Shown here piece after piece: positions 53,400-61,032 of a stretch of 64,000 bases of DNA. Under the pieces are notes generated by a model. It ran no database searches. It was not told the DNA's origin and saw only the letters and a list, made by a program, of their open reading frames with translations. Source of the DNA: Henriciella sp. (GTDB lineage Bacteria; Pseudomonadota; Alphaproteobacteria; Caulobacterales; Hyphomonadaceae); NCBI RefSeq assembly GCF_029937755.1, contig NZ_JAPYPG010000007.1:1-64000 (forward strand), in the 5' to 3' direction. The translations under genes were made by a program, and so were the position numbers. The stretch's first letter is position 1. Each line of letters opens with the position of its first letter.

Positions 53400-53998
53400 T
53401 GTCTCAACGCCGGAACCGCCACGGCGTCTCCGCCTGGCGTTTCGTGTCAGATGCCCTGCAATGACAGGGCCGGGCGCGTCCGGTTTGAACGCTGAAGTGA
53501 CTGCCGCTCTTTCGAGACGGCGATAGAGCGCCCGAACCGGACGCGCCCGCGAGGTTTATTGGCCGTGCAGGTGTCCCTTACCGGCCCGCCAGAGGTGGTA
53601 CGCGTGAGATCGCTCAGCGCGCGGACTTACTGACGTAGCGCCGCACCGCCCTTGTGAGGCCGTTACCCCTCACCCGCAGCACGGTCACCCTCGCCTCCGC
53701 CGCAAGGCTATGCGGCCTCTTCGGCCTCGGGCCGGGGTCTTTCCGGAGCGACGCCACTGGCGTGGCCTTTGCCGCCATCAACCGATCCACCGGATCGATT
53801 GACCGGCTGCGCCGACCGCCGTCAAAGAGCACCCCCACCCGGCCGGTCCGGACCGCCCTGTCTGGGGATGGGATGAGGAGGAGTATGTCTGATGCGCCAT
53901 AGAGGCGGACGGAAAAGATGAACTTCCCCTGCGTCCGGCGTTTCGTCACAACGCGCGGCATGTTACTTCACTAGGCAAATAAAAATGCTGGAGGAAAC
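53400..53998. other. Unexplained 600-bp GC-rich gap
   Basis: No gene here is convincing. A minus-strand open frame at 53614-53961 encodes 115 residues rich in Arg, Pro, Ser and Val with no motif. The gap also contains a long inverted repeat (53472-53548). In a region where gaps are usually under 100 bp this stretch stands out. It may be a repeat-family element, a structured RNA or a remnant. Confidence 0.5.
53472..53548. repeat. 14-bp inverted repeat with inner stem
   Basis: GGGCGCGTCCGGTT (53472-53485) and AACCGGACGCGCCC (53535-53548) are perfect complements. Inside, CGCTCT pairs with AGAGCG to extend a long irregular stem-loop. There is no T run. It could be a structured RNA, a transcription block or a small mobile repeat. 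Confidence 0.55.
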
Positions 53999-55690
53999 AT
54001 GCATTACGCCGAGTTGCAGAGGGCGCGAGAGCAGCTGACCGGTCCGGGCGGCGACTTTGAAATTGTCGAGGCTGAGATCCTTGGCAACCGCATCCGTACC
54101 TACAAGAATGCTCCGCCGAGCGTACGCGAATTCTGGCTGTCGACGCAGCAATTCGCCGAGCGCCCTTACCTCATCTACCATGATGAAGTTCTGACCTATG
54201 CCGAGACGCACAATCGTACGAATGCGGTTGCAAACTGGCTGTTTGCCCAAGGGGTGAAGCCGGGCGACCGGGTCGCGATCTCGATGCGTAACTATCCGGA
54301 ATGGATGATCATCTACTGGGCCTGCTGTTCGGTCGGCATAACGGTTGTGGGCATGAATGCCTGGTGGACGGCCGAGGAAATGGCCTATGCACTGAAGGAC
54401 TCCGAGCCGAAAGTTCTCTTCCTTGATGTCGAGCGCCTCGCCCGCGTGCGTGAGCGGCCCGAAATCGCTAAGGGCATCAAGCTGGTCGGCGTGCGCCTGC
54501 CAGAGCCAGCTGAGGGCGTGACGCCATGGGACGATGTCATTGCTGCCGGCGGCGACCTGCCGGACGTCACAGTCGATCCCGACAGTGATGCCTGCATCTT
54601 CTACACCTCCGGCACGACCGGTTTTCCCAAGGGCGCCCAGCTGACCCATCGAGGTTGCGTCGCCAATCTGATGAACATGATGTATGCGCGGGCCTCCTCC
54701 GCACTCGCCGTGCAATGGGCGACCGGGGAGGCCCCTCCGGATCCGCCGCCCGTTCCTGTCACGCTGATCACGACCCCGCTCTTCCACGTCACGGCCAACA
54801 ATTGCGGCGCCTATGCCGCAACCGCTGTCGGTGGCGCGATGGTGATGATGTACAAGTGGGAGGCGGGCGAAGCGCTTCGCCTGATCGAGAAGCACAAGGT
54901 CACCGGCATGAGCGGCGTCCCCGTCATGGCGCGCGAGCTGATCAACCATCCCGACTTCGACAGGACCGACACGTCCAGCTTGCTCGTACTCGGCGGCGGC
55001 GGCGCGCAAGTGCCACCGGACCTTGTCCAGAAAATCGAAGACAAGGTCTCTACGGCGCGGCCGAATACCGGCTATGGCATGACAGAGACCTGCGGCATCA
55101 TCACGTCGGTCGCCGCCGACTTCTATGTCGACCGTCCGGACAGCGTAGGCCCGGCCATGCCGAACTTCGAGGCCAAGTGCGTTGGCGCGGACGAGGAGGA
55201 CCTCCCGCCCGGCGAGACCGGCGAGCTATGGGTGCGCGGTTCTTCCGTCATCAAGGGCTATATCAACCGCCCTGAAGCGACAGCCGAGAGCATCACCGAT
55301 GGCTGGCTGCACACCGGTGACATCGCAAAGATAGATGAGGATGGCTTCATCTATATCGTCGACCGCAAGAAGGACATGGTGCTGCGAGGTGGCGAGAACA
55401 TCTACTGCGCGGAAGTCGAATCCGTCCTTTACCGCCACCCGGCGATTGCGGAATGCTCTGTCTTCGGGGTTCCGGATGAGCGCCTTGGCGAGGAGGTGGC
55501 CGCAGCCATTGTCGTGAAGCCCGGGGAAGCCCTGAGCGAAGACACGCTGCGCGAGCATTGTCTCTCGCTGATGGCGAAGCACAAGGTGCCGCGGCATATC
55601 TGGATGCTGGACCAACCCCTGCCCCGCAATGCCAGCGGCAAGTTCCTGAAACGCGACCTGCGCGAAAAACTGCAGGCCGAACTGGACTGA
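53999..55690 (+). CDS. AMP-forming acyl-CoA synthetase
   Basis: The 563-residue protein is a class I adenylate-forming enzyme that activates a carboxylic acid, probably a fatty or aryl acid, to its CoA thioester. The phosphate loop is FYTSGTTGFPKGAQLTHR (about 200-217). The YGMTET motif is in GYGMTETCG. The hinge is in WLHTGDIAKIDEDGFIYIVDRKKD, and the catalytic Lys is in NASGKFLKRDLRE near the C-terminus. Length and motifs are complete. A GGAGGA site precedes the ATG. The substrate cannot be read from sequence. Confidence 0.93.
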   Translation: MHYAELQRAREQLTGPGGDFEIVEAEILGNRIRTYKNAPPSVREFWLSTQQFAERPYLIYHDEVLTYAETHNRTNAVANWLFAQGVKPGDRVAISMRNYPEWMIIYWACCSVGITVVGMNAWWTAEEMAYALKDSEPKVLFLDVERLARVRERPEIAKGIKLVGVRLPEPAEGVTPWDDVIAAGGDLPDVTVDPDSDACIFYTSGTTGFPKGAQLTHRGCVANLMNMMYARASSALAVQWATGEAPPDPPPVPVTLITTPLFHVTANNCGAYAATAVGGAMVMMYKWEAGEALRLIEKHKVTGMSGVPVMARELINHPDFDRTDTSSLLVLGGGGAQVPPDLVQKIEDKVSTARPNTGYGMTETCGIITSVAADFYVDRPDSVGPAMPNFEAKCVGADEEDLPPGETGELWVRGSSVIKGYINRPEATAESITDGWLHTGDIAKIDEDGFIYIVDRKKDMVLRGGENIYCAEVESVLYRHPAIAECSVFGVPDERLGEEVAAAIVVKPGEALSEDTLREHCLSLMAKHKVPRHIWMLDQPLPRNASGKFLKRDLREKLQAELD

Positions 55691-55696
55691 TTCCAG

Positions 55697-55730
55697 CCAT
55701 GGTGTCCGCTGGACAGAGCGGGCACCATGG
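55697..55730. repeat. 14-bp inverted repeat after acyl-CoA synthetase
   Basis: CCATGGTGTCCGCT and AGCGGGCACCATGG pair over 14 bp, with one G-T wobble, around a 6-nt loop. It begins 6 bp after the acyl-CoA synthetase stop codon. There is no strong T run, so it may be an intrinsic terminator of weak type or an mRNA 3'-end stabiliser. Confidence 0.5.
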
Positions 55731-55854
55731 CCCGAAATTCCGTTTAACTGGAATTACAACGATCTCCTCATGAGCTTGCCACTGGCGCTACCACGCCGGT
55801 TCAAACCGGCTGCCTGCACACACCCGTCATCGACAAGACAGAAGGAAAATGTTG

Positions 55855-56211
55855 ATGACAAAGACCCTGACCCAGACCCTCGCCCGTGTGCTGTGCGCCG
55901 GATCCATCGCCATGTCTCTGGCCTCAGCCGCTCATGCAGTAAGGCCCAGCGAAAATTTCGAGGTCGCATTCAAGTATTCGAGAACCGCGCCAGTCGAGCA
56001 AACGCATACCGACTTCAAGAGGACGGCCCGCAAGGCCTGTTTCTCCGTGCAACGCGAGATATTGATGCGCCCCTATCTGAACGCGCAACGTGATTGCCAG
56101 GTGGAGCTCACCGAAAAGGCCGTTCGGGAAACCGGCCTTGCTGAGCTGATCGCCTATCACGCTCATGTGACCGGCGAAGCCAGCGCGGACGCGACCCCCG
56201 CCGCGCGCTGA
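55855..56211 (+). CDS. UrcA-family exported protein
   Basis: The protein has 118 residues from the ATG at 55855, preceded by AGAAGGAAA; an ATG at 55849 sits too close to that site. A signal peptide ends near AHA (about residue 26). The mature part has the UrcA pattern: paired Cys about 25 residues apart (RKACF and RDCQVEL) and a closing helix with LTEKAV. UrcA proteins are small secreted proteins common in Caulobacterales-type bacteria. Their role is unknown. A terminator follows. Confidence 0.85.
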   Translation: MTKTLTQTLARVLCAGSIAMSLASAAHAVRPSENFEVAFKYSRTAPVEQTHTDFKRTARKACFSVQREILMRPYLNAQRDCQVELTEKAVRETGLAELIAYHAHVTGEASADATPAAR

Positions 56212-56233
56212 CCCTGCGCGCGACGCCCGAGAG

Positions 56234-56264
56234 GCCCCGCGCTCCGGCGCGGGGCTTTCTTTTT
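56234..56264 (+). terminator. Rho-independent terminator after UrcA gene
   Basis: GCCCCGCGC (56234-56242) pairs with GCGCGGGGC (56247-56255) in a 9-bp stem, followed by TTTCTTTTT. It lies 23 bp beyond the UrcA stop codon. A further 8-bp inverted repeat, ACCTGCCT/AGGCAGGT (56271-56289), follows and may be an operator for the next gene. Confidence 0.9.
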
Positions 56265-56380
56265 GGGCAAACCTGCCTGCAAGGCAGGTCAATCGAAACA
56301 TCCGTCTCACTTCTCAAACCGAAGAGGATGTCACGACGTCATAGTTCAGGTAGATATTGGACCAGACGGGATCTTACACC

Positions 56381-57973
56381 ATGCTGTCCATCCGTACCTT
56401 CGGCCCCCTCGGCGCCTTCGTCGATGGGGAAGCGCTTCCGCTTCCCGCATCGCGCAAGACACGCGCCCTGCTGGGCTATCTTGCCATTACGGCAACCCCG
56501 CAGCGGCGCGACCGGCTATGCGAAATGTTCTGGGAGGTTCCGGACGATCCGCGCGCGGCCCTTCGCTGGTCGCTCAGTAAATTGCGCCCCGTCACCAATG
56601 CCGGTGACCAAATGCGGCTTGTCGCCGACCGCGAGCGCGTTCAGCTCGAGATCGATGATGTCGCCGTCGATTTTTGCGATGTACGCCGGATTGCGAACGG
56701 GAACGAGGCAACGCCGGAAGTCCTCGAAGAAGCGTGGGAGGAAGCCGGGCCACTTGTCATGGAAGACTGCGAACTGCCCAACCAGCCGGAATTCGCAACC
56801 TGGCTCGAACAGCAGCGCAATGAACAGGTGCGCTTCCGCATGCGTCTGGCAAGGCGGCTGGCCGTCTACCCGCCACTTCCCCCGGAAGCACGCGAGCGCT
56901 GGGCCGAACGCTGGCTGATGGACGCACCTTATGACCTTGATGCTGCCAATCACGCCGTCGCTGCACGCCGCCGGATGGGGCGCGAACGTGAAGCAAAGGC
57001 GCTCGAGGAAGAACTTGGGCAGCGCTTCAAGGAAGCCGGGCTGGAAACCCCGGACTGGTCGACGATCAAAGGGGATCATGATGAGGTCGCGGTCACGCTT
57101 CCGATCAGGGAAATCGAGCCGCAAGTGCTTCCCCGTCAGTCTGTCCGGTTCGCGCAGGCAGTCGATAAGACATCGCTCGCCTGGGCCAGTGTCGGCTCTC
57201 AGGATAATCCACCACTGGTGAAGGCTGCCAACTGGCTCTCCCACCTGGAACTGGACTGGGAGGCCCCGATCTGGAGCCCGCTCTTCCGCGAACTGGCCAA
57301 GACGCACCATTTTATCCGATACGACGAGCGCGGCTGCGGACTATCAGACTGGGAGGTTGGCGATATCAGCCTCGACAGCTTTGTTTCCGACCTCGAACTC
57401 GTTGTCGATGCTGCTGGCCTGGAGCGCTTTCCGCTGCTCGGCATCAGCCAGGGAGCGGCTGTCTCGATCGAATATGCCGCGCGTCACCCAGAACGCGTCT
57501 CTCACCTCATCCTGTTCGGGAGTTATGCTGCCGGCTGGCGCCACACCGCAACACCCGAAGAAGTGAAAGAGCGTGAGGCCATCATGGTCCTCACCGAGAC
57601 AGGCTGGGGCCGGTCCAATCCCTCCTACCGTCACATCTTCTCTCAGACCTTCATGCCGGACGCCACGCCGGATGAACTCTCCTGGTTCAATGATTTCCAG
57701 CGGCGGACCACATCGCCGGCCAATGCGGTGCGCTTCCTCGACGCTTTTGCCAATATCGATGTACGCGACCGCCTCGCCGATGTGCAGGCGCCAACATTGG
57801 TGCTCCACTGCCGTGAAGACATGCGCGTGCCAATGAGTTCAGGCCGGACCCTTGCGGCCCAGATCCCGAATGCCGAATTCGTTGGTCTCGACAGCCACAA
57901 TCATCTCCTCCTCGGTCGCGAGCCGGCCTCCGGCACCTTCGTTGAGGCCGTCCGCCGTTTCCTGCAGACCTGA
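56381..57973 (+). CDS. Winged-helix (SARP/BTAD-like) regulator fused to alpha/beta hydrolase
   Basis: The 530-residue protein begins at 56381 with an OmpR-type winged-helix domain (about 1-95: IRTFGPLGAFVDGE, SRKTRALLGYLA, then ALRWSLSKLRPV), as in SARP-type activators. A helical BTAD-like region (about 100-215) and a linker follow. The C-terminal alpha/beta hydrolase (about 260-530) has the nucleophile Ser356 in GISQGAA, Asp480 in CREDMR and a catalytic His at 506 or 508 in SHNHLLL. It could sense or destroy a small ester or lactone and change transcription. It lies head-to-head in 3' ends with the kinase gene, 25 bp apart. Fusions of this type occur in several proteobacteria, but I know of no assigned function. 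Confidence 0.85.
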   Translation: MLSIRTFGPLGAFVDGEALPLPASRKTRALLGYLAITATPQRRDRLCEMFWEVPDDPRAALRWSLSKLRPVTNAGDQMRLVADRERVQLEIDDVAVDFCDVRRIANGNEATPEVLEEAWEEAGPLVMEDCELPNQPEFATWLEQQRNEQVRFRMRLARRLAVYPPLPPEARERWAERWLMDAPYDLDAANHAVAARRRMGREREAKALEEELGQRFKEAGLETPDWSTIKGDHDEVAVTLPIREIEPQVLPRQSVRFAQAVDKTSLAWASVGSQDNPPLVKAANWLSHLELDWEAPIWSPLFRELAKTHHFIRYDERGCGLSDWEVGDISLDSFVSDLELVVDAAGLERFPLLGISQGAAVSIEYAARHPERVSHLILFGSYAAGWRHTATPEEVKEREAIMVLTETGWGRSNPSYRHIFSQTFMPDATPDELSWFNDFQRRTTSPANAVRFLDAFANIDVRDRLADVQAPTLVLHCREDMRVPMSSGRTLAAQIPNAEFVGLDSHNHLLLGREPASGTFVEAVRRFLQT

Positions 57974-57998
57974 ACCATCTGGGTAGTTGCACTGCCAG

Positions 57999-60377
57999 TC
58001 AGGTGGCGCAGACCTCGAGTGACGAAAGGGTCTCATGGTCAGCCTCGAGTTCCGCCATGTCCGCATCATGCCCGGCGTCCGGATCCAGGCGCTCGAACAG
58101 CATACGCGCCTCTTCCAGGCGCTCGCAGCCGGAAGCACTGGCCTCGCCAGCCAGCCGTAAATCTGCGTCGAGCAGGAGAGCTTCCAGCAGGATTTTCTGA
58201 TAGAAAACGTCATCTGGAAATTCATCCACCAGACCGCGAACCAGATCGAGGCTCTCAGCCGTTGAGACAAGGGCAGCTTCGGTCCTGCCGGTGAGGACTT
58301 CTGCCCGTGCCTTGCCAAGCAACATGCGCGACAAGCCTTCCGGACCTCCGGCATCCTCAGGATCCGCATCTCGTATCCGGCGCGCAAGATCAACGGCGCG
58401 ATCGGCCGCCTCAAGGCTCGCTTCTCCATCGCCGCCATCACGATAGGCCGCCGAAAGTTCTGCCACCGCCACCATCAGCTGGGTCAGCTGATAGTAGTTC
58501 TGCGGGGCAGCCTCCAGCTGGACGTCACGATAGGCAATTGCCTCGGCGAGCACATCTGCAGCCTCGTCATGCCGACCAAGCTCGTTGAGCGTCTGCCCCT
58601 GCTGAAAAGCCATATAGGCGCCCATCTCCTCGCCCCCGCCAAGACGATCATACATTTCCGGGGTGAGCTGCGCACGCCAATCCGCAAGATGAGCCTCGGC
58701 CTCTTCGAGACGATTCTCCCGGAGCAGAATCTGCAGGAGGTCGGTCCGCGCACTCCAGAGGTGACGCAGGAAGGGACGCTCCTCAGCCGCGTCAAGAGCA
58801 AGCCCGCGTTTTGCCAGGGCGATCGTCTCGGTATTGCGCGCCTGGGCAAGGTTGGGATCAGACGCGTAGTTCAATGCCTGCATGGTCTGTACGCGCTTGA
58901 CCATGATAAGCTCGGCCAGCACCGCAGCATTGTCAGGGTCTTTCTCGAGCGCGAGTTCCAACGAGGCCTCGGCATCCTCCAATAGGGCGGCAGAGGTTTC
59001 CAGTTCACCGAAATTCGCCATGCCTATCCCGCCATAGAGATCAGACAGGCGAAGCTGCATCGTACCGACCTCGAAGAGCAGGTCTTCAGGCGCGGTCTCG
59101 TCCAGCGCCAGATCGTTCACATAGTCGCGCACCAAGGCGGCGAGTTCCTGACGCGGTTCCAGCGTCCCGGCAACATCATCAAAGGAATCATAGACCTCAA
59201 AGATCAGCGCCCGGCTGAGTTCACGCGCCTCATTGAACCGGGCATTGGCACTGGTCAGGGCCGTCTCCGCGCGGTTGTACTGGATCAGGGTGAGGACGAG
59301 GGTGCCAGCCAGTGCGAGCACAGCCAGACTGCCGAGCGACACGGCGAGACGGTGGCGTGCGAAGAAGCGGCCGAAACGATATCCGGCGCCGCCCTGTCTT
59401 GCCTCGACCGGCAGTCCCTTGCGGTAACTGTCGAGATCATCGGCCAGCGCATCGACGCTTGAATAACGCGCCTCCGGCTCACGCGCCGTTGCTTTTGAGA
59501 CAATGGCGGCGAGGTCGGCATTCGAGCTATAATCCGGCAATAGATCGGCCAGCAGCTTGCCAAGAGAATAGACATCCGAAAGCGTGTTGGCAGGCGCACC
59601 TTCAAGCCGCTCGGGTGCAGCAAAGCCTGGCGTATACGACATTGAGGCTATGCGCCGGGCCTCGTCATTTTCGCCCGGCCTTGCAGGCGATATCTCGTGC
59701 GGCTTGGCGATGCCAAAATCGATCACCTTGACTACCCCATCGCGGGTGACGAGCACATTGGTCGGCGTGATGTCGCGGTGCACGACGAGGTTCTGGTGAG
59801 CATAGCTGATTGCCGCACAAATGTCGGCGAAGAGAGCTATCCGGCCATCCTCATCCAGGTCGCGGGCGTCGGCATAGTCGAGCACGGGCTCGCCATCGAC
59901 ATGCTCCATGACGATAAAAGGCGAACCGTCATCCAGATATCCACCGTCAAAGAGCCGCGCGATATTGGGATGGTTCAGGCTCGCCAGGATCTGCCGCTCA
60001 CGCGAGAAGCGCTCAACAAGAGAATCCCTCAACGCCCCGGGACGGATCACCTTGATTGCAACGCGGTGGTCGAAATCATCCTGGTCCCGCTCGCCGAGAT
60101 AGACGGCCCCCATCCCGCCCTGCCCGATCTGATCAACGATCCGGTATGCCCCGGCACGCTCGGGCGCGGCGGTTTCACGACTATCCTCTCCAGCCCCGCC
60201 CGTTCGGAGCATTGTCTGTCCGCTATCGGCATCGAGTAAGGCCTTGACCCGGTCGAAGAGCAGCCTATCGCTCCCGCACCGCGCCCGCAGCCAGGCGTCT
60301 TGCTCGGCTTCTGGCACCTCCAGCACCTCGGCCATCAGTGCCATGGCCTGGCGCTCGATCGTGTCAGGGTCCTTCAT
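57999..60377 (-). CDS. Hanks-type Ser/Thr kinase with C-terminal TPRs
   Basis: The 792-residue protein has a cytoplasmic kinase domain (about 78-325): glycine loop IGQGGMGAVY at 84-93, Lys109 in VAIK, HRD at 200-202, DFG at 220-222 and APE at 254-256. The usual HRDLKPxN Lys is replaced (HRDITPTN), a change seen in other proteobacterial kinases of this type. One membrane helix (about 344-366) is followed by a long extracytoplasmic TPR region (to about 790). Its start overlaps the stop of the ECF sigma gene by 4 bp, indicating a sigma/kinase pair. Confidence 0.93.
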   Translation of the reverse strand: MKDPDTIERQAMALMAEVLEVPEAEQDAWLRARCGSDRLLFDRVKALLDADSGQTMLRTGGAGEDSRETAAPERAGAYRIVDQIGQGGMGAVYLGERDQDDFDHRVAIKVIRPGALRDSLVERFSRERQILASLNHPNIARLFDGGYLDDGSPFIVMEHVDGEPVLDYADARDLDEDGRIALFADICAAISYAHQNLVVHRDITPTNVLVTRDGVVKVIDFGIAKPHEISPARPGENDEARRIASMSYTPGFAAPERLEGAPANTLSDVYSLGKLLADLLPDYSSNADLAAIVSKATAREPEARYSSVDALADDLDSYRKGLPVEARQGGAGYRFGRFFARHRLAVSLGSLAVLALAGTLVLTLIQYNRAETALTSANARFNEARELSRALIFEVYDSFDDVAGTLEPRQELAALVRDYVNDLALDETAPEDLLFEVGTMQLRLSDLYGGIGMANFGELETSAALLEDAEASLELALEKDPDNAAVLAELIMVKRVQTMQALNYASDPNLAQARNTETIALAKRGLALDAAEERPFLRHLWSARTDLLQILLRENRLEEAEAHLADWRAQLTPEMYDRLGGGEEMGAYMAFQQGQTLNELGRHDEAADVLAEAIAYRDVQLEAAPQNYYQLTQLMVAVAELSAAYRDGGDGEASLEAADRAVDLARRIRDADPEDAGGPEGLSRMLLGKARAEVLTGRTEAALVSTAESLDLVRGLVDEFPDDVFYQKILLEALLLDADLRLAGEASASGCERLEEARMLFERLDPDAGHDADMAELEADHETLSSLEVCAT

Positions 60378-60934
60378 CTGGTATCAGAGGCAATCGCATC
60401 GACGAGCCAGGCCCGGGCCACCCGCCACTGACGCTTTACCGTCGACTCTGATGTACCGGTCACCTCCGCGATTTCCGGCAGGGTCAACCCGCCGAAATAG
60501 CGCAGCTCGACAATGTCGGCCTTCTCGCTATCGATTGCGTTGAGCCGGATCAGCGACTTTTCAAGAACATCAAAGTCGAGCCGGTCCGGCTGGCCTTCCA
60601 GGCGGGTGACGAGGGTCACACGCTGGTGATGGCGTTTGTCTGACTTCTTGCGGCGGGCATGATCAATGAGAATGCGCCGCATGGCCCTTGCCGACAAGGC
60701 GAGGAAATGGCTCTTGTCGGACCAGTCGATCTGATCCAGCTGGATAAGCCTGATGGCGGCTTCATTGACGAGATCAGTGGTCGAAAGAGAGCTGTTCCGC
60801 TCAGCCCGCAGCAGAGCCGCAGAAACCTGCGTCAGCTCCGAGTACAGGCACTCGAACAAGTGGTCGCGGGCCTTGAGATCCCCGTCGCGCCAAGCTTGGA
60901 GCAGCGCCTTGCAGTCGACATCCGCAGTTTTCAT
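60374..60934 (-). CDS. ECF sigma factor (TIGR02999 type)
   Basis: The 186-residue protein has region 2 (about 10-80, with DLVNEAAIRLIQLDQIDWSDKSHFLALSARAMRRILIDHARRKKS) and region 4 (about 120-180, with YFGGLTLPEIAEVTGTSESTVKRQW). This is the ECF type found next to Ser/Thr kinases, where phosphorylation by the partner can replace an anti-sigma factor (shown for EcfK/PknS in Xanthomonas). I start it at 60934, with a GGGACGGG site, rather than at 61009. No anti-sigma factor is seen. It lies 99 bp downstream of the usher gene, and the kinase follows. Confidence 0.9.
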   Translation of the reverse strand: MKTADVDCKALLQAWRDGDLKARDHLFECLYSELTQVSAALLRAERNSSLSTTDLVNEAAIRLIQLDQIDWSDKSHFLALSARAMRRILIDHARRKKSDKRHHQRVTLVTRLEGQPDRLDFDVLEKSLIRLNAIDSEKADIVELRYFGGLTLPEIAEVTGTSESTVKRQWRVARAWLVDAIASDTR

Positions 60935-61032
60935 AATTCCCGTCCCTCTCAGAGACAGTGACCGAAAAAAGGGCACAGTGCAAGAATTGCAGCAGTCTGC
61001 GCCCGACATCTACTTGCTTTGACCTTAATCGA

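Noticed and set aside
53614-53961. 115-residue minus-strand frame in the GC-rich gap
   Set aside because: Biased composition, no domain, no ribosome site; reported only as part of an unexplained region.
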